Shown: piece by piece, positions 23,901-33,389 of the stretch
How the letters are laid out: every line of letters begins with the position of its first letter
Numbering within the stretch: the stretch's first letter is position 1
Assembly: GCF_963576615.1 (NCBI RefSeq)
Contig: NC_088712.1
Coordinates: 20,985,870-21,049,869 of the forward strand
DNA length: 64,000 nt
Origin: Watersipora subatra
Taxonomy: Eukaryota; Bryozoa; Gymnolaemata; Cheilostomatida; Watersiporidae
Direction: 5' to 3'
Position numbers and translations under genes: made by a program
Notes under the pieces: model-generated
The model's database searches: none
What the model saw: the letters and a program-made list of their open reading frames with translations, nothing else
Told to the model about the DNA's origin: nothing

Positions 23901-25979
23901 CTATGGTGATACAGGAAATAGAATGTGCATAGGTGGCTGGCTGATAGGTACGGAGAGGGTGGCAGGGTGGCAACATAACACGCTCAAACCTAAATAGAAA
24001 TCAATTTTAATTAGCGCATTAGCTTATAATCATTACTAACCTATCATTTTTTTATTTTTTTCTTTTTTTCTTAATTTGCTTTTAGTCAATTCACTTTCAC
24101 CCACGAAACTAAGAAATTTTGAGAAGTTTTCAACCTTGTTTGTTAAAAATTAATTCAAAGTCGAATTTTTTCTGGAATTTTGCATCATGTTTTGGAGACT
24201 GTGTGTTTAGTTACTCGTTAAAGGTTGACTTGCAACAAAATTCACATTACAGTTATTTGGTATCAAAATATTCACCATGTCTTACTCTGTTGTGTTGTAT
24301 GTAGGTGCAAAATATATGGAAATGTGATTACAAGCATTTACAAGCTCAAAAACGAAAAAGCCGCCGTAGATTAGAATCTCTTTATTTCGATGACGTAACC
24401 ACGTAATTTGGTCATCGTCTTGTCACGTATGTTCTCACGTGAATTGAAAGGCCAATAAAAAGCTCAATATAAAACTTATTGTAGTACTAGTTTATGACAA
24501 ACACTTCGGGTTTTACCGAAGACCCCGTATCGAATATAGATGCTCGCTACTTTACAGTTTTGTTTCAGCATTATTCAATCGTCAAGTCGTTCTCTGATCA
24601 TGTGACCCACTACTTCACAAATAATTGTTGCAGCACTTTTCGATTATCACAGGTGACCAACAGGCTCGTCATGATTATCAGACAATGATATGTACTCTTT
24701 CGAGCTAAGGTTAAAAAGTTGAACGATTTTTTATGGTAAGTTATAAGATATCAGTGCTAAAAGTGACAGCATTACAATGACGATAAAATAGACACGTAAG
24801 AACAATAGACATAGTTTTATTGAATGCGTGAAGTATATTTGTGAAAATATAAGGTTGCAAGAAAGTGTAAACAGAAACCATCTCTCACAACTACATCACA
24901 TTTGAGCCGTTTTGGAAAGGGAATTCAAACTACGGCGGTCTCGTGTGACTGCGATTTTCTGTTCGCTTTTGAGTTTTTAAGAGCTTGTAATCACCTTTCC
25001 ACATATTTTGCACCTACAACACAACAGAGTAAGACATGGTGAATTTTTTCATATCAAATAACTGTAATGTGAATTTTGTTGCAAGTCAACCTTTAAAGTC
25101 AAGTGAGTTGAGGTGTAGCTATGGTGATACAGGAAATGGGCTGTGCATAGGTGGCTGGCTGATAGGTACGGAGAGGGTGGCAGGGTGGCAGCATAACACG
25201 CTCAAACCTAAATAGAAATCAATTTTAATTAACGCATTAGCTTATAATCATTATTAACCCATCACTTTTTTATATTTTTCTTCTTTTTTTTAATTTGCTT
25301 TTAGTCACTTCACTTTCACCCACGAAACTAAGAAACTCCGAGAAGTTTTCAACCTTGTCTGTTAAAAATTAATTCAAAGTCGAATTTTTTTCTGGAATTT
25401 TACATCATGTTTTGGTGACTGCGTGCTTAGTTACTCGTTAAGTAGAGGTTTGTCTGTAGTTAGTTTTGTAGTGAGAGTCACCTTTGGTCAGCCTACAAAC
25501 TGATACTCTGTTGAGTTTTTCCAGATTTTCTTGTTTCAGGCGAGGAAGTTCCCCTGGATATGATAAAGAGAGATTTCTTCCGTGAGTTAGTCACTACTGA
25601 CTTTCTAGGTTCATTCAGCGGGCTTGCATCTTACAGACCCCAAAAACTCTTCGTCTTGTTGCTAACGAGTCGAGATGCTGGCATCACCTGGTTTACACCG
25701 GTGCCACGATTTTCCCTCCCATCTCGTGGACGCTCTTACAGTATTGACTTGTTGAATACTCCGGCGAATGCTAACATCTGCGTTTCAAAAAACTATTCTA
25801 TTTTACTGGATATTTCTGGTGTAAGCCCAATGGATGTGTCTTTTGAGCAAAGCGAAACTGGTTCACCGACCCCACCAAATGCTAAAAGGCTTAGGCTAGA
25901 AAGGTCTTTTGAAGAGGAGGCAGACACAGAAGAGCTGATTTGGTACCAGGCACCAGTAGCACTGCATGGATGCAGATAG
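17589..25979 (+). CDS. MAD2L1BP: MAD2L1-binding protein / p31comet orthologue (3 exons)
   Basis: Joined exons 17589-17921, 20568-20790 and 25540-25979 give 331 residues, with matching phases 0 and 1. Known role of the family: p31comet is a HORMA-fold protein that binds closed MAD2 and hands it to the AAA+ ATPase TRIP13, silencing the spindle assembly checkpoint. The assignment rests on the N-terminal TTELLKYVLLQRDQVP, the central DTFVLTF, the strand LPSRGRSYSIDL (about 245-256; vertebrate VPSRGHKLTVTL) and above all the C-terminus ELIWYQAPVALHGCR (vertebrate YIWFQAPVTFKGFRE). It is somewhat longer than the 274-residue human protein; the extra length includes an acidic/basic insert near residues 295-317 with KRLRLER, a possible nuclear signal. 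In-frame TAA at 17565 and no in-frame ATG before 17589 fix the start. It is divergent from the C/EBP gene. AATAAA near 26374 may end the transcript. Confidence 0.93.
18000..19600. other. Intron 1 of MAD2L1BP: one hairpin, otherwise nothing recognised
   Basis: A+T-rich intron sequence. The only structure seen is a perfect inverted repeat with 17-bp arms, CCAATGATATACAGCCC (18092-18108) and its complement (18114-18130), separated by 5 bases. Confidence 0.6.
19605..19835 (-). repeat. tRNA-derived SINE copy, unbroken
   Basis: Same family as 2650-3545. The minus strand has the tRNA-like head (box B-like GATCAAATCC region near 19660-19680, head near 19700-19715). The tail words TTAATAACTAGCACTGTTGAC lie at about 19803-19823. 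It serves as the reference for the interrupted copy. Confidence 0.6.
20036..20105. repeat. Short 24-bp tandem repeat
   Basis: Three copies of a unit resembling GATAATTTTCGTAATAATAT in MAD2L1BP intron 1. Confidence 0.6.
20568..20790 (+). CDS. MAD2L1BP: MAD2L1BP exon 2
   Basis: The acceptor is TTTGCAG|AGTGCT and the donor GTAGAAG|GTAGGC; it enters in phase 0 and leaves in phase 1. It encodes residues 112-185 plus the first base of 186, including KLDRAVDIMTQICSKL and the strand DTFVLTFPANHVEG, matching the central p31comet segment (vertebrate KEFYELDL). Confidence 0.9.
20850..21020. repeat. Solo arm fragment of the foldback element
   Basis: Diverged copy of the inner arm of the palindrome at 21678-23745, with the words TTTTTAGGAACGGAGGTTAG and TCTTAAAACCCATTATTATC. 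It preserves the uninterrupted site (CGATTTAGAATG) into which the Harbinger-like element inserted in the other copy. Confidence 0.75.
21678..23745. mobile_element. Foldback element with arms of about 500 bp
   Basis: The left arm (21678-22050, continuing 23070-23190) and right arm (about 23300-23745) are inverted copies, from TGTTGCGTTGATGATTCC at the outer left to GGAATCATCAACGCAACA at the outer right. The left arm is interrupted by the element at 22051-23069. The centre is unique sequence of roughly 100 bases. No coding sequence. It lies in MAD2L1BP intron 2. Confidence 0.85.
22051..23069. mobile_element. Harbinger-like element, 3-bp TTA target duplication
   Basis: Ends AGGTCGGGCCACACG and (complement of the right end) AGGTAAGGCCACACG, flanked by TTA at 22048-22050 and 23070-23072. 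The sibling sequence at 20850-21020 shows the empty site, which confirms the boundaries. Repeated CGTACGAA/TTCGTACG words lie subterminally. TTA duplication and the GGCCACACG-type end fit PIF-Harbinger elements; no transposase is present. It contains a tandem duplication of about 68 bp at 22602-22735. Confidence 0.85.
23875..24219. repeat. 345-bp direct repeat, copy 1
   Basis: Near-identical to 25093-25441 (shared AGTTGAGGTGTAGCTATGGT and GGAGAGGGTGGCAGGGTGGC). The two copies exactly abut the two ends of the TIR element between them. Confidence 0.85.
24218..25096. mobile_element. 880-bp TIR element
   Basis: Long terminal inverted repeats of roughly 140 bp begin TTAAAGGTTGACTTGCAAC at each end and contain AGTAAGACATGGTGAA and its complement. 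Ends in TTAA suggest a TTAA-targeting superfamily (piggyBac or Kolobok), which is not proven. A partial copy lies at 49426-49842. The interior shows no transposase. Confidence 0.75.
25093..25441. repeat. 345-bp direct repeat, copy 2
   Basis: Second copy of 23875-24219, in the same orientation, ending GTTACTCGTTAA in MAD2L1BP intron 2, about 100 bases upstream of exon 3. Confidence 0.85.
25540..25979 (+). CDS. MAD2L1BP: MAD2L1BP exon 3 (C-terminal)
   Basis: The acceptor is CTTGTTTCAG|GCGAGG, phase 1; the stop codon TAG is at 25977-25979. It encodes about 146 residues: the MIKRDFFREL helix, the LPSRGRSYSIDL strand, a charged insert (KRLRLERSFEEEADTEE) and the conserved terminus IWYQAPVALHGCR. 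Confidence 0.93.
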
Positions 25980-26733
25980 ATATGAAATGATTGATTTTTT
26001 ACCATTTTTATTGGACTATTGGAGAGTCACATCCTATTTTATTAGTATTATTATTTCTGGAATCAAAGTTTCGCATAAAATAATTTAATAGTTTTATTTT
26101 CTGTTGATTTCTATATGGTTGGAGCCTTTAATTAATGTTTCGATATTCCTGTGCTAAGCGCCAACCAAAATGATATGAGAATAAGACAACTCCCATAGTG
26201 ACAGATATATCTACTGATTACAATTTGAGAATGATGTTCAAGCTTTTCATAGGAAGGTCATAACCTTTAGATCTTGTGATTGTATCAATGCCTATCTAAT
26301 ATACACTGTAATGTTTTTTTAAAGTATCTGTATTGAACAGTTAATCGCTCCACATTTGTAGACATTTTTCTAAAATAAATCCAGACAGGTAGTGCCATAG
26401 TATTTGTCACAATCTGCCAAACTGAAAATAAGGAATCAAAACAGCAAAAAAAGGATGAGCTTCCATATGATTTTTATTGTGGCTTATTCAGGTTGGTCAC
26501 TGCAGACCAATTGGCAACACTATTACATGTGCCTTCCTATCAACATAGATGGCATTTTCGAGAGATCAACCACCAACTGTGTACAAATGCTTTCCAAATC
26601 AAGCACTCTAAACCACAGCAGCTTCCTTCCAGTGTTCCTCCATCCAGGTTTCAATCACTGATTTGGCATTTTAACGAACAAATTGCAATTTTTTGTCAAT
26701 CAAAGCTCTAGCAGATGAAAAAAATTACTACTG

Positions 26734-28264
26734 TATACCCTAGGACACTTATATTTCGCTAGTATTTAGTTTCGTGAGTAGCATACAGAGTAAAATTTCG
26801 CTGCAACTTAATTTCGCTGCTCTGATGAGTGCGAAAATATAGTGATGTGAAAATAAATACAGTGGAACAAACAAATTAGATTCCTCAGGTCCGGTCCTCT
26901 AGTAAAAAAAGTTTTTATATTTGCGACTAGTTTGTATTTGTAACCCGCAGGTATAAATGTATGGCAGAAATCGATAATTCAACGTGATCGCTTGTTGCCA
27001 TTTGTTTCTTGGACTATCAATGACGTCTCGGTCCTTTCCGTCGTGACCGATATGGTACCAATATTAGATCTCAAGTATTTATAGCAAGCGATGGCCATGG
27101 CACGTTTTGAGTTCACAATATTTCAAATTTAAAAAAAATCAAATACAGTACATGTCTCATAAAAAAGAAAATAGATCACAACCAGAACTGTATAGCATGG
27201 TTGGACCTGGTGAGGGTTGTTATCGTTTTTGGTTGGCAGTAAAATTCATCACTACAATAAGTATTATTTAATTGTATGACTTCACCGACCAGACTTTCAT
27301 CCTCATCAGTTACAAATTCGGTGACTAAACTGATATCATCATCTTCTTCGTTTGTCTTGGCTTTTCCAAAAAAACTTGTTATCTTAATTTGCTTTGCCAT
27401 GCTGCTCATTCGGTGTATTAACGAATATACTAGAAATTTCCCAATGAGCTCAATCACACACAAAATTATCTGCATTTCTAATATCACGATTTTGTTGTGG
27501 ATATCAATGAACTACAGGGCCGTATTCCCTTGGACAGCTGGCCGGCTAAGACGCCCCAACTTTTTAGGAATTTCATAGTCCAACGGCTATAGAAAGGTTT
27601 TTAACGCTGTAGAATATCACTTTATTCGAAGCCATAGATACAAACATCAACTTTTAGTAGTTCTTAGGCGTCATTATTATCTTCATCAGCGGCAAAATAT
27701 TCTTGTTAACGACTTTTATAAAGGTTTGCAAAATATCAAGTTTTAGCAAACATCTGCTTGCCCATATCCTACTTAATGAACTTGAAATAAAATCGGCAAA
27801 AATGATCTTTGTTAAAACGCTTAAAAGAAAAAGATGTCTTCTTTCTGAGCTTTTTAACTGCATACAAGTTTTGCCTGTTTTAATTTTAAAACGTTTTGTC
27901 AGTCACATCAGCTAAAACAAAGCAAATCTCAAAAAATAGAAAAATGTTGATACTTGCCAATAAAATTTTTAAAACTTCACGTGAGAGGCCCGGCTGAGGC
28001 CTTACATAAGAGAAACCTGTTGGGAGCTTACAGCACCCCCCCCCCTTCTCCACACCCCAGATGTTCATAACTAGTCGTCTAACATTAGCCCCCCCCAACT
28101 TGCAACCAGTGAATACAGGCCTGTGTAGAACATAGCTATTTAATTTAGAACTTTCGCTAGTTCGTTATGATAGTTTAGTTTCGCGCATGAATTTTTCGCG
28201 TGATGATGACTCCGCGAAAACGCGAAAGTTAGATGCCGCGAATACTTAAGTGTCCTAGGGTATA
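26734..28264. mobile_element. 1.5-kb TIR element
   Basis: Starts TATACCCTAGGACACTTA and ends with its complement at 28247-28264. Subterminal TTTCGCTAG/TTTCGTGAG and CGCGAAA words are repeated in inverted fashion. No recognised coding sequence. It is intergenic, 0.75 kb past the MAD2L1BP stop codon. Confidence 0.75.
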
Positions 28265-28299
28265 TATAACTTTATATAAAGAGACACTATCTTTATTTC

Positions 28300-28655
28300 T
28301 CAATGTTGGTGTGTCGTTCCAGCTATTAAAATCTTGGAATAAAGAATCCGTATCATAGAAGATTTGATCACGGACCCTCAGGTCCACCAGTCTGTCACCA
28401 TGACTAATTCAGCCATTTAAGCTTGATAGAATCCTTGACCAGATATGCTGGTATAGGGGAGCAAATACGCAACGGCTTTCCGAAACTACGCGGGGTGATG
28501 GCATAACGCCATGAAATACTGGTAGCTCTTATTAGTAAGCTTACTCAAATTATCCATTAGCAATGTGCCAGGTTAATAGCAAGTGGCAGGTAACTCTTAT
28601 TGTTTATAAGCTGATATTCAATACCTGGGCAATGCCGGGTATCACAGCTAGTATA
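28300..28655 (-). repeat. SINE family B, copy 1
   Basis: Shares AAGAATCCGTATCATAGAAG, GATTTGATC, the CAATGTGCCAGGTTAATAGC stretch and the end TGATATTCAATACCTGGGCA with copies at 29480-29882 and 39530-39897. On the minus strand the head looks tRNA-derived. A further fragment of the head lies at about 28690-28790. Confidence 0.65.
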
Positions 28656-29479
28656 TACATGTAGATAATAAAAGCCAGTGTATCTGTGTACTTCGGTTTG
28701 TCCAGTCAGCTATTAACATCTTGGATTGAAAAGCTTGCCGGATTGGAACTAACAGAAATTCCAACAGCACATTTCAAACCACACATTCAACCACTGAGCT
28801 ATACAGTCCATAATTTGCTATCGATATTATCCTATAATGTATACAATGTGCACATGCTAAATGTGCACTTTTAATTGTTCACTAATAGTACCTTTTGCAT
28901 TTGTTATTTTTTTAAATTGTTTTAAAACTAATATTTTGCTACCATTACCTATTTTTTAATTTATTATTTCTAAATGTGCCATTTCATTTTCAAATGCGCC
29001 GTTACACTTCTATTTTCGAATACGAATAGCCTCTACATTCTCTCTCCTTTCAGTCAGACAGTACCATATCTCATTTTTACATTTGTACCAGTGTCGATAG
29101 ATACCAGTATAGTCATGTTCAAAATGTTGATGGATAGCTTTTGTTGGAACAGTAATCTTTTGTATACACTTCTACGCACGAGCTTTATTTCGTTTTCTCA
29201 TTTTGGATTAATGGTATCATTACCAAATCTTCTTTTATTGTAGCCGTAGCAAAACAAACTTAATTTAGCTAACACTTGCTCATTATTTTTCATTTATATT
29301 TAAACACTATAATAGTTGTTTTATTTTGTTTCTTAATTTATTTGACTTGCACAAAACATTTTTCTCCTGATATGAAGTTTAAAAGTTCGAATGTCAACTT
29401 TTGTTATATGTTAAATAAAAATAGTTTTTTCTGTGTAGACTTTTATAGCCTGGGCAACGCGGAGCATTCTACTAGCCTA

Positions 29480-29882
29480 TATCTATGAATCTGTGTCGTG
29501 TGTGTGCGTGTTTGCGTGCGTGCGTGTGTGTCCAGGTATAGCTATTATAATATTGGAATGAAGAATCTGTGTCGCAGAAGATTTGCTCTCGAAATCTCCC
29601 ATTTGACAGGCAAATATCTTACAATTAAGCTATGCGAGTTTTATGGATTCTTTGGGTGATATATGTCGCTATGTGGGTGAAAATACGCATGCCGCTCTGC
29701 TTATGGCGTGACATCATTTTATGCTTGCTCTCACAGCTTTTAAGTAAGTTTAGCTTACTCAAATTAGCCATTCGCATTGCGCCAGGCTAATGGCAAAAGG
29801 CAGTTAACTACATTACCTGTCACTGTTTATAAGCTGATTTTTAATACTTGTGCAACACCGGGCGTTCTGCTAGCATACATGT
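29480..29882 (-). repeat. SINE family B, copy 2
   Basis: Second copy, with box B-like word GATTTGCTCTCG and TTAAGCTATGCGAG (minus-strand box A region) and the tail AAGCTGATTTTTAATACTTG. A GTGTGTGCG microsatellite sits near its left end. Confidence 0.7.
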
Positions 29883-31540
29883 AGATGAATGTACACACAT
29901 TTATATGTATCTTTATACATACATATTTATATATATGTGTATAGAGTATAACATGTGTACATATAATATAAATATATATTACTTATATTTACACATGCTA
30001 TATACACATATATGTTTCTATGTATTTATAAATGTATACAAAAAATGCACTAAGCCAGCCAGCTGCTTTTTGTTTGGACTCGACAGTGGAGTAAAGAGCG
30101 GGCGGGGGAACAAACCCTAGCCTTGATGTCTGGGAATCTGTACAACAGCATTTAAAGGACTTCTCTCGCACCATTCCAGAGTGTGCAGGTTGTAAAACAG
30201 AGTGCGTGGTATGGTGCTATAGAAATTATACAATCCATTGCAGTGCTCATATGATGCAAGCATTGTGAGCAATGCACTCAACCTCTCAAGGTCTATTTAA
30301 TTGCAAGGTGGTAAAAAACATAGACTTATTAACTATACTATAATTAATAGGTATAGTTAATAGGTCTATGTAAAAACCAACCGTAAGCATGGTGTCAACT
30401 AACAGCTACAAATGTGATCTTCAACTCAATGTCTACTATAGTCTGCAGAAGGTCTAAACTCCAAATGGTCAACCTTTAAAAAACAGCCAAATTGAAATGT
30501 ATTTTTTCATCAAGTCAGTCAGTTGCAATAAATGTACCATAAAGCCATTGAAGAAGGCTCCATGTGCTCCAATAGCTGGGCTGATCAAGGCGCAGAGCCC
30601 GGTTGGCAGGCAGTGAACAGGGTGTCGCTCACATTGATGGAAAATCCTTGCAATTTAAGGGAAAAACAAACAAAAAACAGCCCAACAATGGACAGACTAC
30701 TCAAGCCTCGACATCAGGCGTCACTTCACAACCGTCCTAATACAAATAGATTAGTGTTTTTAATTCCTCGGATGTCAGCAGTCAGCTAATTTCATGCATC
30801 TGAGGCTTGGTATGCAGGTTGAGGATGACCAGATGCTGAAGTCGATGCCGGGAGTTTAGTCACTTTGGTTTATTTTTATATATTAAGTATTTCAGTAACT
30901 AAATTAGTGGAAAAGTGTGTGTACAGCCCCTTGTGCTGTCCCACCAGCCTCATGGTAGAATTACACCAACAAGTGTTTATAAGCATTTCTCTTGAGAGCG
31001 AGGGTTCTTGGCTTCGGAGAAAACACTAACGTTAAACTCACTGTAGATGAGATGGCAATAAGGTGAGTTAGCTATCTCCAGGTAATCAAACTTAGCAAAA
31101 GATATTATTTATGTCTCTTGTTATTATTAGTATTTCCTTATTATTAGTATTATTGTTGTATTTTGTTATTATTATGTCTTTCATTATTATTATTATTTAT
31201 GGCTCTTATTCTTTTTATGGCAAATTCTTGTCCGGCTTCTGTTTGCAGACACCAGAGCCCATTTCCTATCTCTTTTCCAAATTCATCAATTTATGTTTTT
31301 CATAGAATAATCAATCAGCATGCAGGACGCTTAGTGAGTTTCCTGCAAGTGTTACTGAAAGTAAAGCGAGTTGGGCTGGATGCTATTACCCTCATAAACA
31401 CTTGAAAACTTGCTAGTGTGTTTTTACCTTGGATCACTGGGACTAGTGCATATGCCTGCTAGGATTCGCCAACCATGCTATAATCCAGTAAAGTGCATAA
31501 ATACTAATCTGCGAGTTATGAATAGAAGGGATAGGTGATC
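29880..31540. other. Intergenic sequence with one perfect hairpin
   Basis: TATA-rich simple sequence (29890-30040), then unremarkable DNA and TTATTATTATTA simple repeats (31105-31200). A long inverted repeat lies at 30328-30372 (arms ACATAGACTTATTAACTATAC and its near-complement). No gene recognised. Confidence 0.5.
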
Positions 31541-31547
31541 TCTAAGG

Positions 31548-32349
31548 TCGTGATTTTCAACCACTGTGCCGCGGCACACTAGTGTGCCGTGAGAGATCCT
31601 CAGGTGTGCCGTGAGAAATTATCCAAGGTCCCTTTTTAAATACAGGCTCCTCAGGCTCTGAGGCAACTTATGCAGTAGGAGTGTTGTATTTGAACGCCAA
31701 GGCCTTGATGTAGTAGGCTAAATATCCAGGCACCATGATCTAGGTGCATCTACTTTAGTGTTTGATGCATAGTCAATGCATTTAATATCGGCCCACAAAA
31801 CTCAAAGTCCATCGAAAGCGGTCGTTTAGTACAATATGCCTAGTTAGGCACCTTTGATTACTGACTAGTGTGATGAATGTCAAAGTGTCGCTCAAATCAA
31901 TGATATACAGCCCCTAACTGAACTGAAACAGGATCGGGTTTAAAACTAAGATTTGCTGATCCTCCTTTGGACAGTTTTTGGTTGACTGCTGCCAAGGAGT
32001 TCCCCATTCTGACCAACAAAGCTATTCTCACATTGCTCCCATTTTCTACCACATATCTGTGTGAGCTGAGCTTTTCAAGCCTAACTTCTATAAAAACTAA
32101 AAACAGAGTGAGACTGAGAGCTGTTGAAGAAGAGCTTCGTGTCTTTCTTTTATTCCTGCCAGGATATTGGCATTATGTTTATCTAAACAGGCCCAGGTTT
32201 CACACTGAGTATCAATAAATTGATGAATTTTATTGTGATTAAATATACTGTTCAGAGTGTCATTTTATAAAGTTTTTGGTTAGTGGTATGCCGCAAAAAT
32301 TGTCCAATGTAAAAATGTGCCTTGACTCAAAAAAGGTTGAAAAACACTG
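31548..32349. mobile_element. hAT element relic with 8-bp target duplication
   Basis: Flanked by perfect 8-bp repeats, CTCTAAGG, at 31540-31547 and 32350-32357. The left end TCGTGATTTTCAACC and the complement of the right end, CAGTGTTTTTCAACC, are decayed terminal inverted repeats. The subterminal GTGCCGCGGCACAC followed by GTGTGCCGTGAGA is typical of a widespread hAT group. It carries a C-terminal transposase fragment. Confidence 0.9.
31940..32218 (+). pseudogene. hAT (ZBED-like) transposase C-terminal fragment
   Basis: The frame reads [20 protein letters not shown], then [20 protein letters not shown] and [14 protein letters not shown]. This is the hAT dimerisation region of the ZBED/SCAND3-like group (typical TTYLCESGFSALTSIKTKYRNRL), with L for the usual G/E residues. 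Only about 80 residues remain; the N-terminal and catalytic parts are missing. Confidence 0.85.
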
Positions 32350-32947
32350 CTCTAAGGGATGTCTTGGTGAGTGTGTCAGATTTTTTTTATGTGTATTGCT
32401 AGGTAGTGCTGTACAATAAAACGATATTGCACAATAGGTGTCAATTTTGCGTGAGACGATTTCATTTTGGGGTGTTTTGTAGGTCTGTAATAAGGTATAT
32501 CTGTAATAAGGTATATCCACAATTTCGATATCATGTCAAGACGATAAATATCTGTGTTTAATTGGCAGAACCAACATCGGTTATCGCCGGCTTTCGTGGC
32601 TCAATATCGGCACAGCAATAGTTTCTGAAAACTTATTTGCGAGTCCGTGGATTTCCTTTACCTTTGAGAATCCTCTAGAAATGGACCGGTGAGGTAGAAA
32701 AAAGGTTTCATAAAAGTTTCTTAAATAAAATTAGAGAGAAAAGACAACTCCTAATTTTTTTGTGTTTGGAAACGATTGTCGCCCTTGTATTTTTGTTTTG
32801 TGGTGAACCGTCACAATAATTTACCTATATCGAAAGAGAGAGAGAGCATAACTCCAAAGCTTCGATACTGACCGATATAGATAGCTCACAGGCCCAATAG
32901 GCTATATCGTTTTGCCATAAATTATGGCAAAACAGAAATACAAGAAA

Positions 32948-33012
32948 TGCTGCCCTACCAATTGCGATATGACACCATATTATGGTGTCATATCGCAATT
33001 GGTAGGGCAGCA
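32948..33012. repeat. Perfect palindrome with 32-bp arms
   Basis: Arms 32948-32979 and 32981-33012 are exact reverse complements around a single T at 32980 (core GACACCATA T TATGGTGTC). The right arm ends in GGTAGGGCAGCA, which is also the unit of the minisatellite that follows. A smaller hairpin (TTTTGCCATA / TATGGCAAAA) lies just to the left. Confidence 0.95.
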
Positions 33013-33386
33013 CTATTGGTAGAGCAGCACTATTGGTAGGGCGGCACTATTAATAGGGCAGCACTATTGGTAGGGCAGCACTATTGATAGGGCAGCACTA
33101 TTGGTAGGGCAGCACTATTGGTAGGGCAGCACTATTAGTAGGGCAGCACTATTGGTAGGGCAGCACTATTGGTAGGGCAGCACTACTGGTAGGGCAGCAC
33201 TATTGATAGGGCAGCACTATTGGTAGGGCAGCACTATTGGTAGGGCAACACTATTGATAGGGCAGCACTATTGATAGGGCAGCACTATTGGTAGGGCAGC
33301 ACTATTGTTAGGGCAGCACTATTGGTAGTGCAGCACTATTGATAGGGCAGCACTATTAGTAGGGCAGCACTATTGATAGGGCAGCA
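33003..33386. repeat. 17-bp minisatellite
   Basis: About 22 copies of GTAGGGCAGCACTATTG with single-base variants, directly continuing the right arm of the palindrome. Confidence 0.95.
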
Positions 33387-33389
33387 ACC

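Noticed and set aside
27176-27487. Minus-strand frame with KTNEEDDDISLVTEFVTDEDE inside the 1.5-kb TIR element
   Set aside because: The acidic stretch looks protein-like, but there is no recognisable family, no splice support, and the frame lies inside a transposon; at most a decayed element-encoded peptide.
29848-30120. Open frame rich in Tyr/Ile/His (29848-30120)
   Set aside because: Produced by TATATA/ACATAT simple sequence at a SINE end; no coding character.
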